Shown: positions 9,351-20,133 of the stretch, piece after piece
Numbering within the stretch: position 1 is the first letter of the stretch
Layout of the letters: each line of letters begins with the position of its first letter
Source: Prorocentrum cordatum
Taxonomy: Eukaryota; Sar; Dinophyceae; Prorocentrales; Prorocentraceae
NCBI GenBank assembly: GCA_963575745.1
Contig: CAUYUJ010012091.1
Span: 219,004 to 283,003 of the forward strand
Reading direction: 5' to 3'
Length of the DNA stretch: 64,000 nucleotides
Notes under the pieces: generated by a model
What the model saw: only the letters and a program-made list of their open reading frames with translations
What the model was told of the DNA's origin: nothing
Databases searched by the model: none
Made by a program: the position numbers and the translations under genes

Positions 9351-10179
9351 CCAGTCTTTCAGTCCCGCTCATACTCAGACGCTCACAGAAGAAGAATTCG
9401 CCAGAAAACGGATGCACAAACGGTTGTCGTTGCGTGGAGGGCGCACTCTGCGCCATGGGACCAGCAGCTACCAGTCTACCTCCTCCCCGCTTCGGGGGAC
9501 CCACGCTACCAGCCCATACCAAAGTTGGCGTCATTATGGCGAGGGTGCATGGGAATGGGTGTCCAATACGACTTGGCAAGGGTCGGGATCTACCGCATGG
9601 CTTCTCCGCTGTTCCCCTTGCCCTTACTCGTCCCCAACATCCTCCCTCCTCACCCTTCCCTCCCCCCCCAGTTGAGTCCCCTGCAGGTCGTTGGCGCAGC
9701 CCAGGGAGCTGCAGATATCGTTCTGCCGCCGCAGCCAGGCTCGCGGGACCGCCAAACTAAGCAATGCACGTTGGCCCAACATGGCAGTGTGGTTATAGCA
9801 TCGTTGGTAAGCTTACCATTTGTGTTTTAGATCTGTTTCAAAACACCGGCTCTCAGATATACGGGTATCCTCAAACATCCTGAGGTGCCTCAGCTTGTTT
9901 CGCCTCATACATTCTCGAAGCTCTGGGCAACGATCTGCCCTGTTCCGAGGTGGTCTGGCCCGCTTCGCCTGTTACATCCTCGCATCTCTGGACTCCGAGA
10001 TGTCGCGCACGATGGGGTGAGGAGGTAGATCATGAGGAGGAGGGGGAAGGGCTGCCACAAATTTCGGAGTCATGGCCTTTGTGCCACTGTAGCTCCGCGT
10101 CGAACCGACGGGGGAAGAGATTCGCTTAGGCGCGTGAGGGAACTTGGAAAGTAGCACTAACGTTTTCCAACTAGGGCGC
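9351..10179. other. No gene recognised
   Basis: Overlapping short ORFs, none with a domain. 9850-10000 has loosely repeated 'TTCGCCT..TACAT.CTC..AGCTCTGG'. Confidence 0.4.
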
Positions 10180-10345
10180 CTCGTAGGCCAGGGGCTGTGC
10201 GTCGAAATGCGTCCCAGACTGGGGCTAAAACGAAGTACCTCCAACCCGGGAGTCGGTTTCGGTTTCGGTTCGTGCCGTGCTTGCGGGCGATGCGAAGCTG
10301 CGCGAGGGCGATGAAGTGCCGGCCGTAGCTGGGGCAAACTCGGAC
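10180..10345 (-). repeat. Fragment of composite-element tail (copy G)
   Basis: The reverse complement contains 'GCGCAGCTTCGCATCGCCCG' followed by 'CACGGCACGAACCGAAACCG', matching the tail at about 8335-8400. Confidence 0.65.
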
Positions 10346-10478
10346 AATGTGTTTCGGTCCCGCCTTTCTTGCGGTATCGCGCGTGGACGCGGCAGCGAGA
10401 CAGACAAGAACATGTTTTTTCATTGCTTGGCGTATGACTGGCATGATAGCCCCCGCCCCCCCCTCCACCCCCCATAAC

Positions 10479-10548
10479 GTAACGCTCCTCCCCCCCCCAG
10501 TGCGCAACGGGCACTGCCGCCGTGCGCACGGCGGGGGGGAGGCGTTAC
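10479..10548. repeat. Short foldback (about 19-bp arms)
   Basis: The left arm GTAACGCTCCTCCCCCCCC pairs imperfectly with the right arm GGCGGGGGGGAGGCGTTAC. Confidence 0.6.
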
Positions 10549-10579
10549 ATGATACCCCCCTGGCCCCTCCCCCCCACCC

Positions 10580-11320
10580 CCCCTAGAATGCCCATTATCG
10601 CAGGAATTAAAGAAACGTGCTCCAATCCAGCACGATATTTCGCAAGCCGAGACATCACCTCACTTCACAAGCTCGCAACGCCCTTCTCACTCGAGCGCGC
10701 ACAAGCATCTCGGCACAGCTGAGCCCAAAGAGGATCTCGGCGGCCACCACGGAAAGACCTTCGCCCACACAGTTCTGGGCAAGTGCTTTAAGTGTTCCAG
10801 GCTGACATTGGGGCTGCTCTTGAAGATCTCTTGAGAGATCTGCGTGTAAGTCGGACATGGTCCTCTGCAGGAGGAATCTGTTTTAAGTAGTCGCATATAT
10901 GTCGGGGGACGATTCTTGGATTATGTTTGATTATTTTGGGAGCATTCTTTGACTATGTTCGATTTGTCACCCCAAGTCCCCCTGTAGGGGAACAGGCCCG
11001 ACCTAAATCTGAGCCTGCATTGGGTCCTCTAGGGACTGGGAGCCGATTTTGCGTGGCTTGGGGCCGTCTGGGGGTGCATCAGGGCGTTCTTGACTCCTTC
11101 TTAGACCGTCTGGGGTCTCTTCGGGGATCCTGAGTTCGGAAGGGCTCGGGATTGCTCCGTGATCTTACCCTGCGGGTGATCTCCTCCTCTTCCTCCTCAA
11201 GAAGCGATGATCATGAAAAACCCAACCGGTGTTCAACACTTGTGTTTCAAAGTGACGGTTTCGCCCGAGACACCACCTAAAGATGCCTTCGAACGGGGCT
11301 TCAGCAACACAGCTTATCAC
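10580..11320. other. No gene; contains a dispersed 75-bp block
   Basis: 10940-11012 resembles 19440-19510, including 'TTTGACTAT' and 'CAGGCCCGACCTAAATCT'. The remainder is unremarkable. Confidence 0.5.
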
Positions 11321-11730
11321 GACGAACATGCCGATGACGATGATGTTGGGATGCTGCTGATGATGATTATGCTGATTACGATGCTGCTGATTATGATGAT
11401 GCTGATGATTATGATGATGTTGCTGGTGATGATGTTGATGACGATGATGATGATGATGATGATGATTACGATGATGAAGATGATTACGATGATGATGACG
11501 ATGGTGGTGATGATGATGGTGATGATTATGATGACGATACTGCTGATGAAGATGACCCTGATGATGGTGATGGTGCTGAAGCTGAGGATGATGATGCTGA
11601 TGCTGATGATGATGACGATGATGATGATGCTTATTATGATTATGATGATGATGATGATGATGATGCTGATGATGATGATGATGATGATGATGATGGTTAT
11701 GCTGATGACGTTGATGCTGATGTTGCTGCC
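11321..11730 (+). repeat. (GAT)n microsatellite, imperfect
   Basis: GATGATG/CTGATGATG tract. Asp/Met-rich ORFs are repeat translations. Confidence 0.9.
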
Positions 11731-12990
11731 CAGGTCCTTTGTAACGTCAGGTGCAATTCGCCGCCTGCCCGAGTTCAACGCAGGACCGCGAAAGCTGAAA
11801 CGCGTGCCAATTCGTATTCCGTGTGGACGTTCGGAGAGCTCGGCTACAATGCAATTGATCGCGATGACGCTTCTGACGATACAGATGATAATGATTAAAG
11901 CGAGGGGGGAGGCTGAGGAAATCGGAGGATATAACTCAGCGAGGGGAAACTCAGCAACATGCTGGTGGACGTTCGGGGAGCGCTTGCCCAGAAGTATCCC
12001 TTTTGAGCGTTTTGAGGTCTGGGCTACAGTAGATTTGAACGTTGTGACACAGTGTACGTTCTTGCGCAACTCGTGCATGTCAAGAAAGGTTCTTCAGAAT
12101 AGGCGCTCCGCCTGAGACAGCGATATTTGGGGTCGTATCTTAAGGCGCCTTATGCTGATAATGCGCGTTTCGCCCGAGACAGTCTCGGAAACTGGAGATG
12201 TTGAAATCGCTGGCCTAACCTTCCGACCTTTCGCCTGAGACATCCTCGAACAAAAAGACATGCGCCAAGAGTTTGTTTGAGACATCTTTTTGCAGCGCTT
12301 TTGGATGACCTCCAAGATGCCCCAAGAAGCGACATGTTTGAACAACACATGGTTGACGGGAAGCGTCTTCGAGGAACGGAAGCGAGCTGGACGTTCTGGC
12401 TGAAATTGTAACATACTGCCCAACTCGTTGTATTACACCATGGCGGATCGCACGCCGAACTGGTTTAGCCGTTGACGGGAAGCGCGCATCAGATTCGAAG
12501 AGTCGCGCGATGGACGTTGGTTACGTCTCGTGAGGGGAATCTTTATCAATCGATTCATTGGCTGACGCCGCACCGCCCAACCCTTGGGGCGGCAGTAAGA
12601 GTGAACATCGGAGTTTGCGGAACGCGCGCGATTTCTGGGGAATCTTGGGGTTTCAGCTGTTTGGGTGTTCGTCGGGGGCGGTTAGCGGATCGCGGCTCTG
12701 CTTGGGTTTCTGAGCTCTCCTGGTAGCATTTTGAGGCCTTTTGGGAGCCGTGTTGAGGCCTCTAGGGGCCTCTTTTGGGCCTCTCGGGGGCATCTCGTGC
12801 GAGCCTCTTGGGGGCCTCTTGGCGCCTCCGGTTTTTTCAAGGCTGAGTGCTCGAAATGTCCATTCGGGTTTCCCCTCTGGGCCTCCCTTTGGGGCCGTCC
12901 TGGGACCCTCCTGGGCCGAAATACCTATCAACTGACTGGGGGGAGTCCGGAGGGGGGGGGGGGGGGCATTTTGTCGTTCCTTGATCGGCG
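11731..12990. other. No gene; fragments of dispersed repeats
   Basis: 11820-11880 and 12000-12090 contain 'GGACGTTCGGAGAGCTCG' and 'TACGTTCTTGCGCAACTCG' phrases that recur at 30310-30420. 12118-12285 resembles 25546-25705 ('GGGGTCGTAT', 'GATGTTGAAATCGCTGGC', 'ATGCGCCAAGAG'). 12720-12930 is CTTGGGGCC-type low-complexity DNA. Confidence 0.55.
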
Positions 12991-13935
12991 CCTGGCGGAT
13001 GACGGGAGTCGCGCCTAGATTCAAAGAGTCGCGCGATCAAATTTTGTGTGCCCACAGGGATCGTTTAGCATGTGGAGAGGTGCAGGAGAGAAATGATGCC
13101 AGTTTGGACCCACGTTCGCGACTGGTCGGATGACGGGAAGCGCGCTTAGATTCAGAGAGTCGGGCAATGGACGTCTGCAGCCCAGAGGGATTTGTTTTAT
13201 CAATTGGGGATGTCCAGGAGGGGACCGCGCGGCATGCACTCGACGTTCGTGATTGGTCGGATGACAGGAAGCGCGCGTCGAATAACCAGAGGGATCTTTT
13301 ATAATTTGAGGAGGTCCAGAAGGGGGAACGCGCGGGATGCACTCGAGATCGGTAGCCATCGGATGACGCGAATCGCGCTTAGATTCGACGAGTCGCGCGA
13401 GGGATGTCTTTGTGCCCAGAGGGATTTTGATCAATTGGGGGGTCCAGGAAGGGAATGGTTCGGGGTCGGACCCTGATCGGTGATTGGTCGGACGACGGGA
13501 AGCGCGCTTAGGCTCGAAGAGTCGCGCGATGGACGTCTTTGTGCCCAGAGGGTTTTTTATCAACTGGGGAGGTGCATGAGGGGAAACGCGCGAGATTCGA
13601 CCGAGATTCGCGACTTGTCGGATGATGGGAAGCGCGCAAAGACTCGAAGAGTCGCGCGATGGACGTCTTTGTGCCCAGAGGGATTTTCTATCAGCTGGGT
13701 GGGGGGAATGGTTCGGGATCGCTCCCTGATTCGTGGCTGGTCGGATGACGGGAAGCACGCTTAGACTCGAAGAGTCGCGCGATGGACGTCTGTGTGCCCA
13801 GGGGGATCTTTCATCAATTGGGCAGGTAGGGGAGGGGAAACGCGCGGGATCCACTTGAGATCCGCCATTGGTCGGATGTCGGGAAGCGCGCTTAGATTAC
13901 GAGAGTCGCGCGATGGACGTTGGTATCGACTTGGG
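12991..13935. repeat. Tandem repeat, period about 125 bp, about 8 copies
   Basis: 'GGATGACGGGAAGCGCGC' or a close variant begins near 12998, 13129, 13258, 13362, 13492, 13618, 13744 and 13874. It is followed by 'GAAGAGTCGCGCGATGGACG' and 'CCCAGAGGGATTT'. A detached copy lies at 12470-12560. Minus-strand ORFs here translate the repeat. Confidence 0.85.
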
Positions 13936-15400
13936 ATTGTAAAGTAAGAGAAGACATGTGCAGCCAGGGGGGTTTAGGCGGGGAAGGGCTCAGGATTGCC
14001 CCGTGAGCCAAGACCTGGCGGATTCCCAAGGATGGCGGGAAGCGTCTTCGAGGAGCGAGAAGCAAGCTGGAGATTCTGGCTGAGTCTGTAACATGTCTAA
14101 TCGATGTGTAAAGACACGTTCTTACCATACCGTTCGGGATTCCACGGGGGATTGGCTTAGCTGATTCCCCGGCGTAGCGATATCTCTTGAGGCATCCTCA
14201 CAAAAAATGGCAGCCTCGCGACATCGCTCGTAACAAAATAAGCGTTTCGCGACATCGTGACATGTTCATATTTTCGAGCATGAGCGTTTCGCTTGAGACA
14301 TCCTAGCACAAAAAAACAGCATGTCGGCGAAGGTGGCTTACTACCCCTTATGTTGAACACGAGGCTCTCGTTCGAGACATCTTCCGAACATCGGGAGGAA
14401 CACGACAGAACACGCTAGTTGCATATTTGACGTCATTTTTCTAAAAGTGGCCATGCCGCCAGGGACATCCTTCCAAGCTTGGCATGATCCCAACATCGCC
14501 GTGATATCGTTACCGAACTGTTTTCAAGACGAAGGAAGAAGAGCCCAAATGGACCACAGGATGGCCTCAACCGCGCCCTGAAGACTGCCGAACATGACGA
14601 TGTCGCCAGGGACATCCTCAAACAAATGCCAAGCACGAGATCGTCGTCTTGAAACATAATGTGTTACGGCATTGGTTTGGAATCACTATCGCAAAGGCGC
14701 CACGACGGCCCAAACCAGCCTTCTAAACATTGCAAAGTCGTATGTGTCCAGCATCATATTGTACTGAGTCTTGAGGGCGTCAAGACGGCCTCAAAGAGCC
14801 CAACACGAAGCCCAACATGACCCAACAAGCGCACTCAAGACGACCGACGATGACGTTTTCGCTAGGGACGTCCTCACCAAATTAAGAGGTTACCAGCATC
14901 GGCGTTTGCAAAAAACAGCGGTTCGCCTGAGACCTTGTCCCGATCTGAGAAGCCGCGAATGTTCCATAGTTTCGAAAATGAGCGTTTCACTTGAGACATC
15001 CTCACCGAAAATACGAAAATACATGTCGGCAGGGTTGGTTTACTACCACCTGTTATGTTGAAAACGACGTTCACCTTCGAGACATCCTCCGAACATTGGG
15101 AGGAGCACGGCAGAACAAGCTAGCTGTATTTTTGACGTCATTTCTAAAAGTGGCCATGTCGCTGGGGGCATCCGCACAAAATTGGCATAGTCCCAACATC
15201 GCTTTGATACATTAGCCGAAGAGCTTCAAGGCGAGGAAAATTGAGCTTAAACAGGACCCCAAGATGGCTCCAAGAGCGCCTTGGAGACTGCCGACAATGA
15301 CGATCTCGCTAGGGACATCCTCAAAACATGAGAGCTCGACAAACCAAACAGGAGCACGGCAGACCGCACAGGACCACGGCAGACCATCAGAGCACGGCAG
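13936..15400. repeat. Degenerate repeats around 'GCGTTTCGCTTGAGACATCCTC'
   Basis: The 'GAGACATCCTC' phrase recurs near 14190, 14295, 14370, 14990 and 15085, with 'GGGACATCCT' variants near 14462, 14608 and 15311. A unit at 14340-14480 is repeated at 15050-15200 (about 710 bp apart). No gene. Confidence 0.6.
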
Positions 15401-15974
15401 ACCGCAGGAGTTAGGGAATTTGTGTTCTGCTAGATGGCGCCAACCCAATGGATGTGCAAGTTTACGATCTGACGACGTTCTGAGTACGAACCAACGCTAT
15501 GTTGCAATTACGACAGGAACTACGAACAACAGATGACCACAATTTCAAATACAGCGCGTTACATTGGCGCACATACATCCGCGCGCGCTGTCTCTCAAGC
15601 CACACGTATTTCGCGCGAGAGTGCGGTTGCGCAGAACCGAAATTTCTGACGATTCGCGTATCCCGACCAGAACATGCCCTCTGGACTTTTCCTTGCGGGC
15701 CGCAGAACAAAAAAAGTATCCCGACCAGCCCATCCAGAAACGATCGCCAGGCTTCCTGCTTGACGTGTCGTCGGCTGCCTATTTTCCCGATGGGTCACTG
15801 GTTGCTCTCAGCCCTCGTGTGTCACTGATTGCCTGCGGCCCTGGACGTGTCTTTTGTTGCCTGTTGCCTTAGACGTATCGCGTGCTTGGGCCCATGGCTT
15901 ACAAAGAGGAGGTCCTGAAGGTACCCCCCCCCCGTCGGTGGCCTAGATCTGGAAGCCTATGGAAGCATCATTGG
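15401..15974. other. No gene recognised
   Basis: Non-repetitive sequence with short overlapping ORFs lacking domains. Confidence 0.4.
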
Positions 15975-15996
15975 TCCGCAGCCACTGTGGCTCAAG
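15975..15996 (+). other. Degenerate relic spliced leader (19/22)
   Basis: TCCGCAGCCACTGTGGCTCA followed by AG. The mismatches from DinoSL are T5C, T11C and T13G. It is supported by its position: 50 nt later comes an ATG opening a signal peptide, the same layout as at 2226 and 6182. Confidence 0.75.
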
Positions 15997-16046
15997 CCCG
16001 CCTTGTGGCGCTCCCATCTGCGCCAGCGCCGACCACCCGCAGCGAA

Positions 16047-18155
16047 ATGCTCTGGGCCGCGCTCGCGCTGGCCGCGTGGCCGCTGGCGGCCAGCGCCGAG
16101 CAGCCCGGCGCGGCTGCCGGGTTCCTGGCGCGGCCTGGGCGAGGCGGTGGAGTCCCCGCGACAGGGCCCTGCTTGCCCGGGCTGTCAGCGGCCGCCACTC
16201 CGCCCTCGGCCTCGGATTCCGGTGTTTGGGCCAGCGCTCCCGAGCCGCCGCCGGGTGCCGCCTCGACCGCGGCCGCCTCGAGCCGCCACCAGGAGCCGCC
16301 TCAACGACCCAGCCCGCAGCTGACAGCGCTGGGCGCAGAGGCGGGGGTAGACGCTCCCGATTCACCAGCGGGGGCAGTCTCGGCGGCGGCCCCCTCGGCA
16401 GGTGGCTCAAGCGACCCTTCTGCTTCTGGGCCGCCAGCCCCCTCGACGGGTGGCTGGAGCGGTCCGGTTACTCCTCCTGGGCCGCCACCGGACGCCGTCT
16501 CGACCACCAGCGACGACGTCCCAGCGTCGACATCGACGCCCTCCGCTCCTTCCGAATCGTCATTATCCACCACGGGAGCGGCGTATTCGACGAGCTCGGG
16601 ACCCTCCACGCCGGCGCCCGTGTCGGAGCCGACGGCGGAGCCGGCGCTGGCGCCCACGCCATCCACCACTGGAGCGGCGTATTCGACGAGCTCGGGTCCC
16701 TCCACGCTGGCGCCCGTGTCGGAGCCGACGGCGGAGCCGGCGCTGGCGCCCACGCCATCCACCACTGGAGCGGCGTATTCGACGAGCTCGGGACCCTCGA
16801 CGCCAGCGCCCGTGTCGGAGCCGACGGCGGAGCCGGCGCTGGCGCCCACGCCGTCCACCACTGGGGCGGTATATTCGACGAGCACGAGACCCTCCACGCC
16901 GGCGCCCGTGTCGGAGCCGACGGCGGAGCCGGCGCTGGCGCCCACGCCGTCCACCACTGGGGCGGCGTATTCGACGAGCTCGGGACCCTCGACGCCGGCG
17001 CCCGTGTCGGAGCCGACGGCGGAGCCAGCGCTGGCGCCCACGCCATCCACCACTGGGGCGGCGTATTCGACGAGCTCGGGACCCTCCACGCTGGCGCCCG
17101 TGTCGGAGCCGACGGCGGAGCCGGCGCTGGCGCCCACGCCGTCCACCACTGGGGAGGCGTATTCGACGAGCTCGGGACCCTCCACGCCGGCGCCAGTGTC
17201 GGAGCCGACGGCGGAGCCGGCGCTGGCGCCCACGCCATCCACCACTGGAGCGCCGTATTCGACGAGCTCGGGACCCTCCACGCCGGCGCCCGTGTCGGAG
17301 CCGACGGCGGAGCCGGCGCTGGCGCCCACGCCGTCCACCATTGGGGCGGCGTATTCGACGAGCTCGGGTCCCTCCACGCCGGCGCCCGTGTCGGAGCCGA
17401 CGGCGGAGCCGGCGCTGGCGCCCACGCCGTCCACCACTGGAGCGGCGTATTCGACGAGCTCGGGACCCTTCACGCCGGCGCCCGTGTCGGAGCCGACGGC
17501 GGAGCCGGCGCTGGCGCCCACGCCGTCCACCACTGGGGCGGCGTATTCGACGAGCTCGGGTCCCTCCACGCCGGCGCCCGTATCGGAGCCGACGGCGGAG
17601 CCGGCGCTGGCGCCCACGCCATCCACCACTGGAGCGGCGTATTCGACGAGCTCGGGACCCTCGACGCCAGCGCCCGTGTCGGAGCCGACGGCGGAGCCGG
17701 CGCTGGCGCCCACGCCAGCGAGTTCGGGACCCTCCACGCCGGCACCCGTGCATGAGCCGACGGCAGAGCCAGCGTTGGTGCCCACGCCAGCACCAGCGCC
17801 CACGCCAGCGTCGTGTCTCGGTTTGGACAACCAGCATCTGCCTCTTGCAGAGGTAGGAGACTCCTGCTGTGGCGCACCAGGGCAGCAGGTGGTCTGTGGT
17901 CTCGGCGAGTCGTGCAACGACTCGACCGCGGCGCCTCGCTGCGACGCGCTGCCTTCGCCGACCTGCTCGACCGACCACGGCTCCGTGGTGGGCAGCCCTG
18001 GCTCGGCTTGCTGCGGCAACAGCGGCCACCAGATCGTGTGTGAGGCCAGCGCCGCCTGCGAATTCGTTCCCCTCGGGGACTGTTCTGTCTGCGCCGACTG
18101 TGCCGACAGCCACGTCATCTGCTTCCCCCCGATCCCCAGGTGCGTCCCTGCCTGA
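16047..18155 (+). CDS. Secreted mucin-like protein with 12 tandem 32-aa repeats and Cys-rich C-terminus (retrogene 3)
   Basis: 702 residues. ATG 16047 is the first ATG after the SL relic and opens a clean signal peptide (MLWAALALAAWPLAASA). Longer in-frame versions start upstream of the SL and are unlikely. Residues about 20-170 are Pro/Ser/Thr/Ala-rich. From 16566 to 17717 there are twelve exact 96-bp units encoding 'STTGAAYSTSSGPSTPAPV' followed by 'SEPTAEPALAPTP', then a partial unit. The Thr/Ser/Pro density suggests an extended O-glycosylated stalk. The last about 115 residues hold two related Cys-rich modules ('GDSCCGAPGQQVVCGLGESC' and 'GSACCGNSGHQIVCEASAAC'), probably disulfide-bonded. 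A cell-surface or extracellular role is inferred; no enzyme motif is seen. The ORF is intact and intronless. No poly(A) or TSD is recognisable, consistent with an old retrocopy. Confidence 0.78.
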   Translation: MLWAALALAAWPLAASAEQPGAAAGFLARPGRGGGVPATGPCLPGLSAAATPPSASDSGVWASAPEPPPGAASTAAASSRHQEPPQRPSPQLTALGAEAGVDAPDSPAGAVSAAAPSAGGSSDPSASGPPAPSTGGWSGPVTPPGPPPDAVSTTSDDVPASTSTPSAPSESSLSTTGAAYSTSSGPSTPAPVSEPTAEPALAPTPSTTGAAYSTSSGPSTLAPVSEPTAEPALAPTPSTTGAAYSTSSGPSTPAPVSEPTAEPALAPTPSTTGAVYSTSTRPSTPAPVSEPTAEPALAPTPSTTGAAYSTSSGPSTPAPVSEPTAEPALAPTPSTTGAAYSTSSGPSTLAPVSEPTAEPALAPTPSTTGEAYSTSSGPSTPAPVSEPTAEPALAPTPSTTGAPYSTSSGPSTPAPVSEPTAEPALAPTPSTIGAAYSTSSGPSTPAPVSEPTAEPALAPTPSTTGAAYSTSSGPFTPAPVSEPTAEPALAPTPSTTGAAYSTSSGPSTPAPVSEPTAEPALAPTPSTTGAAYSTSSGPSTPAPVSEPTAEPALAPTPASSGPSTPAPVHEPTAEPALVPTPAPAPTPASCLGLDNQHLPLAEVGDSCCGAPGQQVVCGLGESCNDSTAAPRCDALPSPTCSTDHGSVVGSPGSACCGNSGHQIVCEASAACEFVPLGDCSVCADCADSHVICFPPIPRCVPA
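16566..17717 (+). repeat. 96-bp coding minisatellite, 12 copies
   Basis: Units are exactly 96 bp and nearly identical, with few replacements (for example P/L, A/E, T/I). Because 96 is divisible by 3 and the DNA is GC-rich, long ORFs also stay open in the other two forward frames and on the minus strand; these are by-products. Confidence 0.9.
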
Positions 18156-18687
18156 CGCGTCAGGGCGTCGGTGCGCCCAGCGAGCGGCTCCAGCGCCGCC
18201 CTCTTGCTCCCTCCTTTATCCTGCCCCCCCTCCTCCTCCTCCTCCTCCTCCTCCTCGTGGCCTTTGGCATGCCTTATGTGCCAGCGAGAAGCGCATGCGT
18301 GGTCGATCCGTGTAACTCGCACGTGCAGGAAGGCATCTTTTAGTGAGACGCCGCCTCCTAGTCGCACTCACATTCGTGCCCCCTCCCCGTGGCCCCGCCG
18401 CGGCAGATTGAGGGCGACCTGCTATCCAACTGCATGTCTTCAGCGCGCCGGCCGGCCGCCGCCCTCCAGAAGCGAGGGCTCGAGCGGCCACCGGCCGCCT
18501 CGAGCGTGCCGCGTACAGAGGCGCCCTCGGGCCTCTGGCCAGGGCGGGGCCGAAGGCCGCCGCCGCCGCCGCCGCCCGCGGGGGCCTGCGGCGCGCAAGG
18601 GCGCGCCGCCTGCGTGGCGCCTGGTGTCGGCTTACAGTGCATCGGCGCTCGGGTGTTGGGGACAAAATCAGCCACGCGCAGAGGGGG
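18156..18687. other. No gene; GC-rich, short (TCC)n at 18226-18257
   Basis: Presumed 3' flank of retrogene 3. No poly(A) tail was found. Confidence 0.45.
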
Positions 18688-18826
18688 GTGGGGGGAGGGG
18701 GAAGGGCTCCTTAAACAGAAGCACCCCTGCTTCTTAGAAGGCGCGGGCCTCCTCTGTAGATGTAAGGCTGGCGCCTTCTAAGAAGCAGCCTCCTTCGAAG
18801 AAGCCCTCCCCCTCCCTCCACCCCCT
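18688..18826. repeat. Foldback element with perfect 18-bp inner stem
   Basis: CTGCTTCTTAGAAGGCGC (18727-18744) is perfectly inverted at 18771-18788. The outer arms are GGGGTGGGGGGAGGGGGAAG and AGCCCTCCCCCTCCCTCCAC. Confidence 0.75.
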
Positions 18827-18829
18827 TGT

Positions 18830-19345
18830 GCGCACCGCCAAAAAAAGAAGTCTGGTCCGATCGGCGCCCTCTTGGGGCCCTCCTTGGGGCCTTGGGGGGG
18901 TGCCTGGAAGATCTCGCGGGGCCGTCGTGGCCCCCATGGCTCAACACGAAGAGGGTCCTCAATTCAGATCCTCTCCCCGGAGGCCCAACAAATTGCGTAT
19001 TGGGGCCTGCTTGGGACGTTCTTGGAGCGTTGTTGGGCGCTCTTGGGGCCGTCTTGGGCCTCGCTTGGGGCTCTCTTGAGAGACATCCTGGGGCCGTCTT
19101 GAGACATCTGAGGCCCATCGGAAGCGCCACGGCGAGGATACAAAGGCACACTGACTGTTCATGGTTTGAAGGAGGTTGGCCTGGCGTTGGGGAGGGGGCC
19201 CTGAAAAGCCCGAAAGGCACCTTGGGCTGTCATGAAACCTTCCGGAGGCATGTCGGAGGCTATCTCGGGCCATTTTGTGAAGTATCGTGGGCCATCTTGG
19301 AGGCTATCCTGGGCTCTCTGAGGCCTGGTTTGATCCATCTTGGGT
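18830..19345. repeat. Low-complexity 'TCTTGGGGCC' family
   Basis: Short motifs of TCTTGGG(G)CC/GTC repeat loosely. The same family appears at 24620-25470, 48290-48890, 56180-56350 and 57660-58870, and in reverse (CCCAAGA) throughout 33600-40060. Confidence 0.65.
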
Positions 19346-19654
19346 TAAGTCGGGCCTGTCCCTCTTAAGGAGGAACATTCAAAATAGTACAACAATAGTC
19401 TGGGGACGGAAACTTTTATGGAATTTATGATGAATTGGGGAGTATAGTTTGACTATATTCTCTTCCGTCCAAAATCCTCCTGTGGGGGGGCAGGCCCGAC
19501 CTAAATCTTGGGCCATCTTGGACGCTCTACGCCTCCCCGCCCCCCGCCAGGCCCAGAGGAGGGGGCAGGGGGGGGCAAACCCGTCCCCTGAGCAGGGGGA
19601 GACGAGGGCTGTGGCAAGACGACAGTTTCGTTTGAGCCACCTACGCACAGAGGG
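19346..19654. other. No gene; dispersed block shared with 10.95 kb
   Basis: See the 10580-11320 entry. 'CAGGCCCGACCTAAATCT' lies near 19490. Confidence 0.5.
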
Positions 19655-19856
19655 TTGGTTCAGGCGATCGCAAACATGGATCAAGGGGGCGTGGGTTAGC
19701 GACGGGTCCCGTGTCCATGGGAAATTGCGGATTTCCGCCGCCGAGCGAGGCGGCACCAGCCGCATTTTGGGGAGGGCACCTCCCCCAATCCATGGATTTG
19801 GCGACCGCGCGCCAAATCCATGGATCGCTAATCCAATGTTTGCGCGCCCCCGACTG
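19655..19856. mobile_element. MITE-like element, family M1 (copy 2)
   Basis: Matches 4130-4335 in the same orientation. It carries a perfect 16-bp internal hairpin: ATCCATGGATTTGGCG at 19788-19803 and its reverse complement at 19810-19825, with a 6-nt loop. Confidence 0.75.
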
Positions 19857-20132
19857 TGGCAGAGGCAAGACGACATTTTTTTCAACCACCTACGCCCATA
19901 GGGTCGGTGGGACTTGTAGGATCATCCTCGTGCCCATACGCCCGCAGCGTTTACGGTTGCTGCCCTCATTCCCTCCCTCTTTTCTCTTCTTGTTCCCCCC
20001 TCAGCCCACCCCCAGCCCGTGCCCGCACACGTGCCATAGCCTCTGTCGTCGTCGCCCTCACCTTTGATTTCGTTCTTTCGCGTTCAGTGCAGGCTATTTC
20101 AACGCAGCCCCTGTGACAACCCGTGACAGCAC
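19857..20132. other. No gene recognised
   Basis: Pyrimidine-rich leader before the ORF at 20134. No SL relic was found here. Confidence 0.4.
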
Positions 20133-20133
20133 G

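Noticed and set aside
12991-13935. CRISPR-like array
   Set aside because: Whole units repeat with gradual divergence; there are no short conserved repeats with unique spacers and no cas genes.
15959-18367. Long ORFs in other frames and on the minus strand of the mucin-like gene (up to 688 codons)
   Set aside because: They are open because the 96-bp unit is divisible by 3 and GC-rich. Only the 16047 frame has SL, signal peptide and Cys-rich end.
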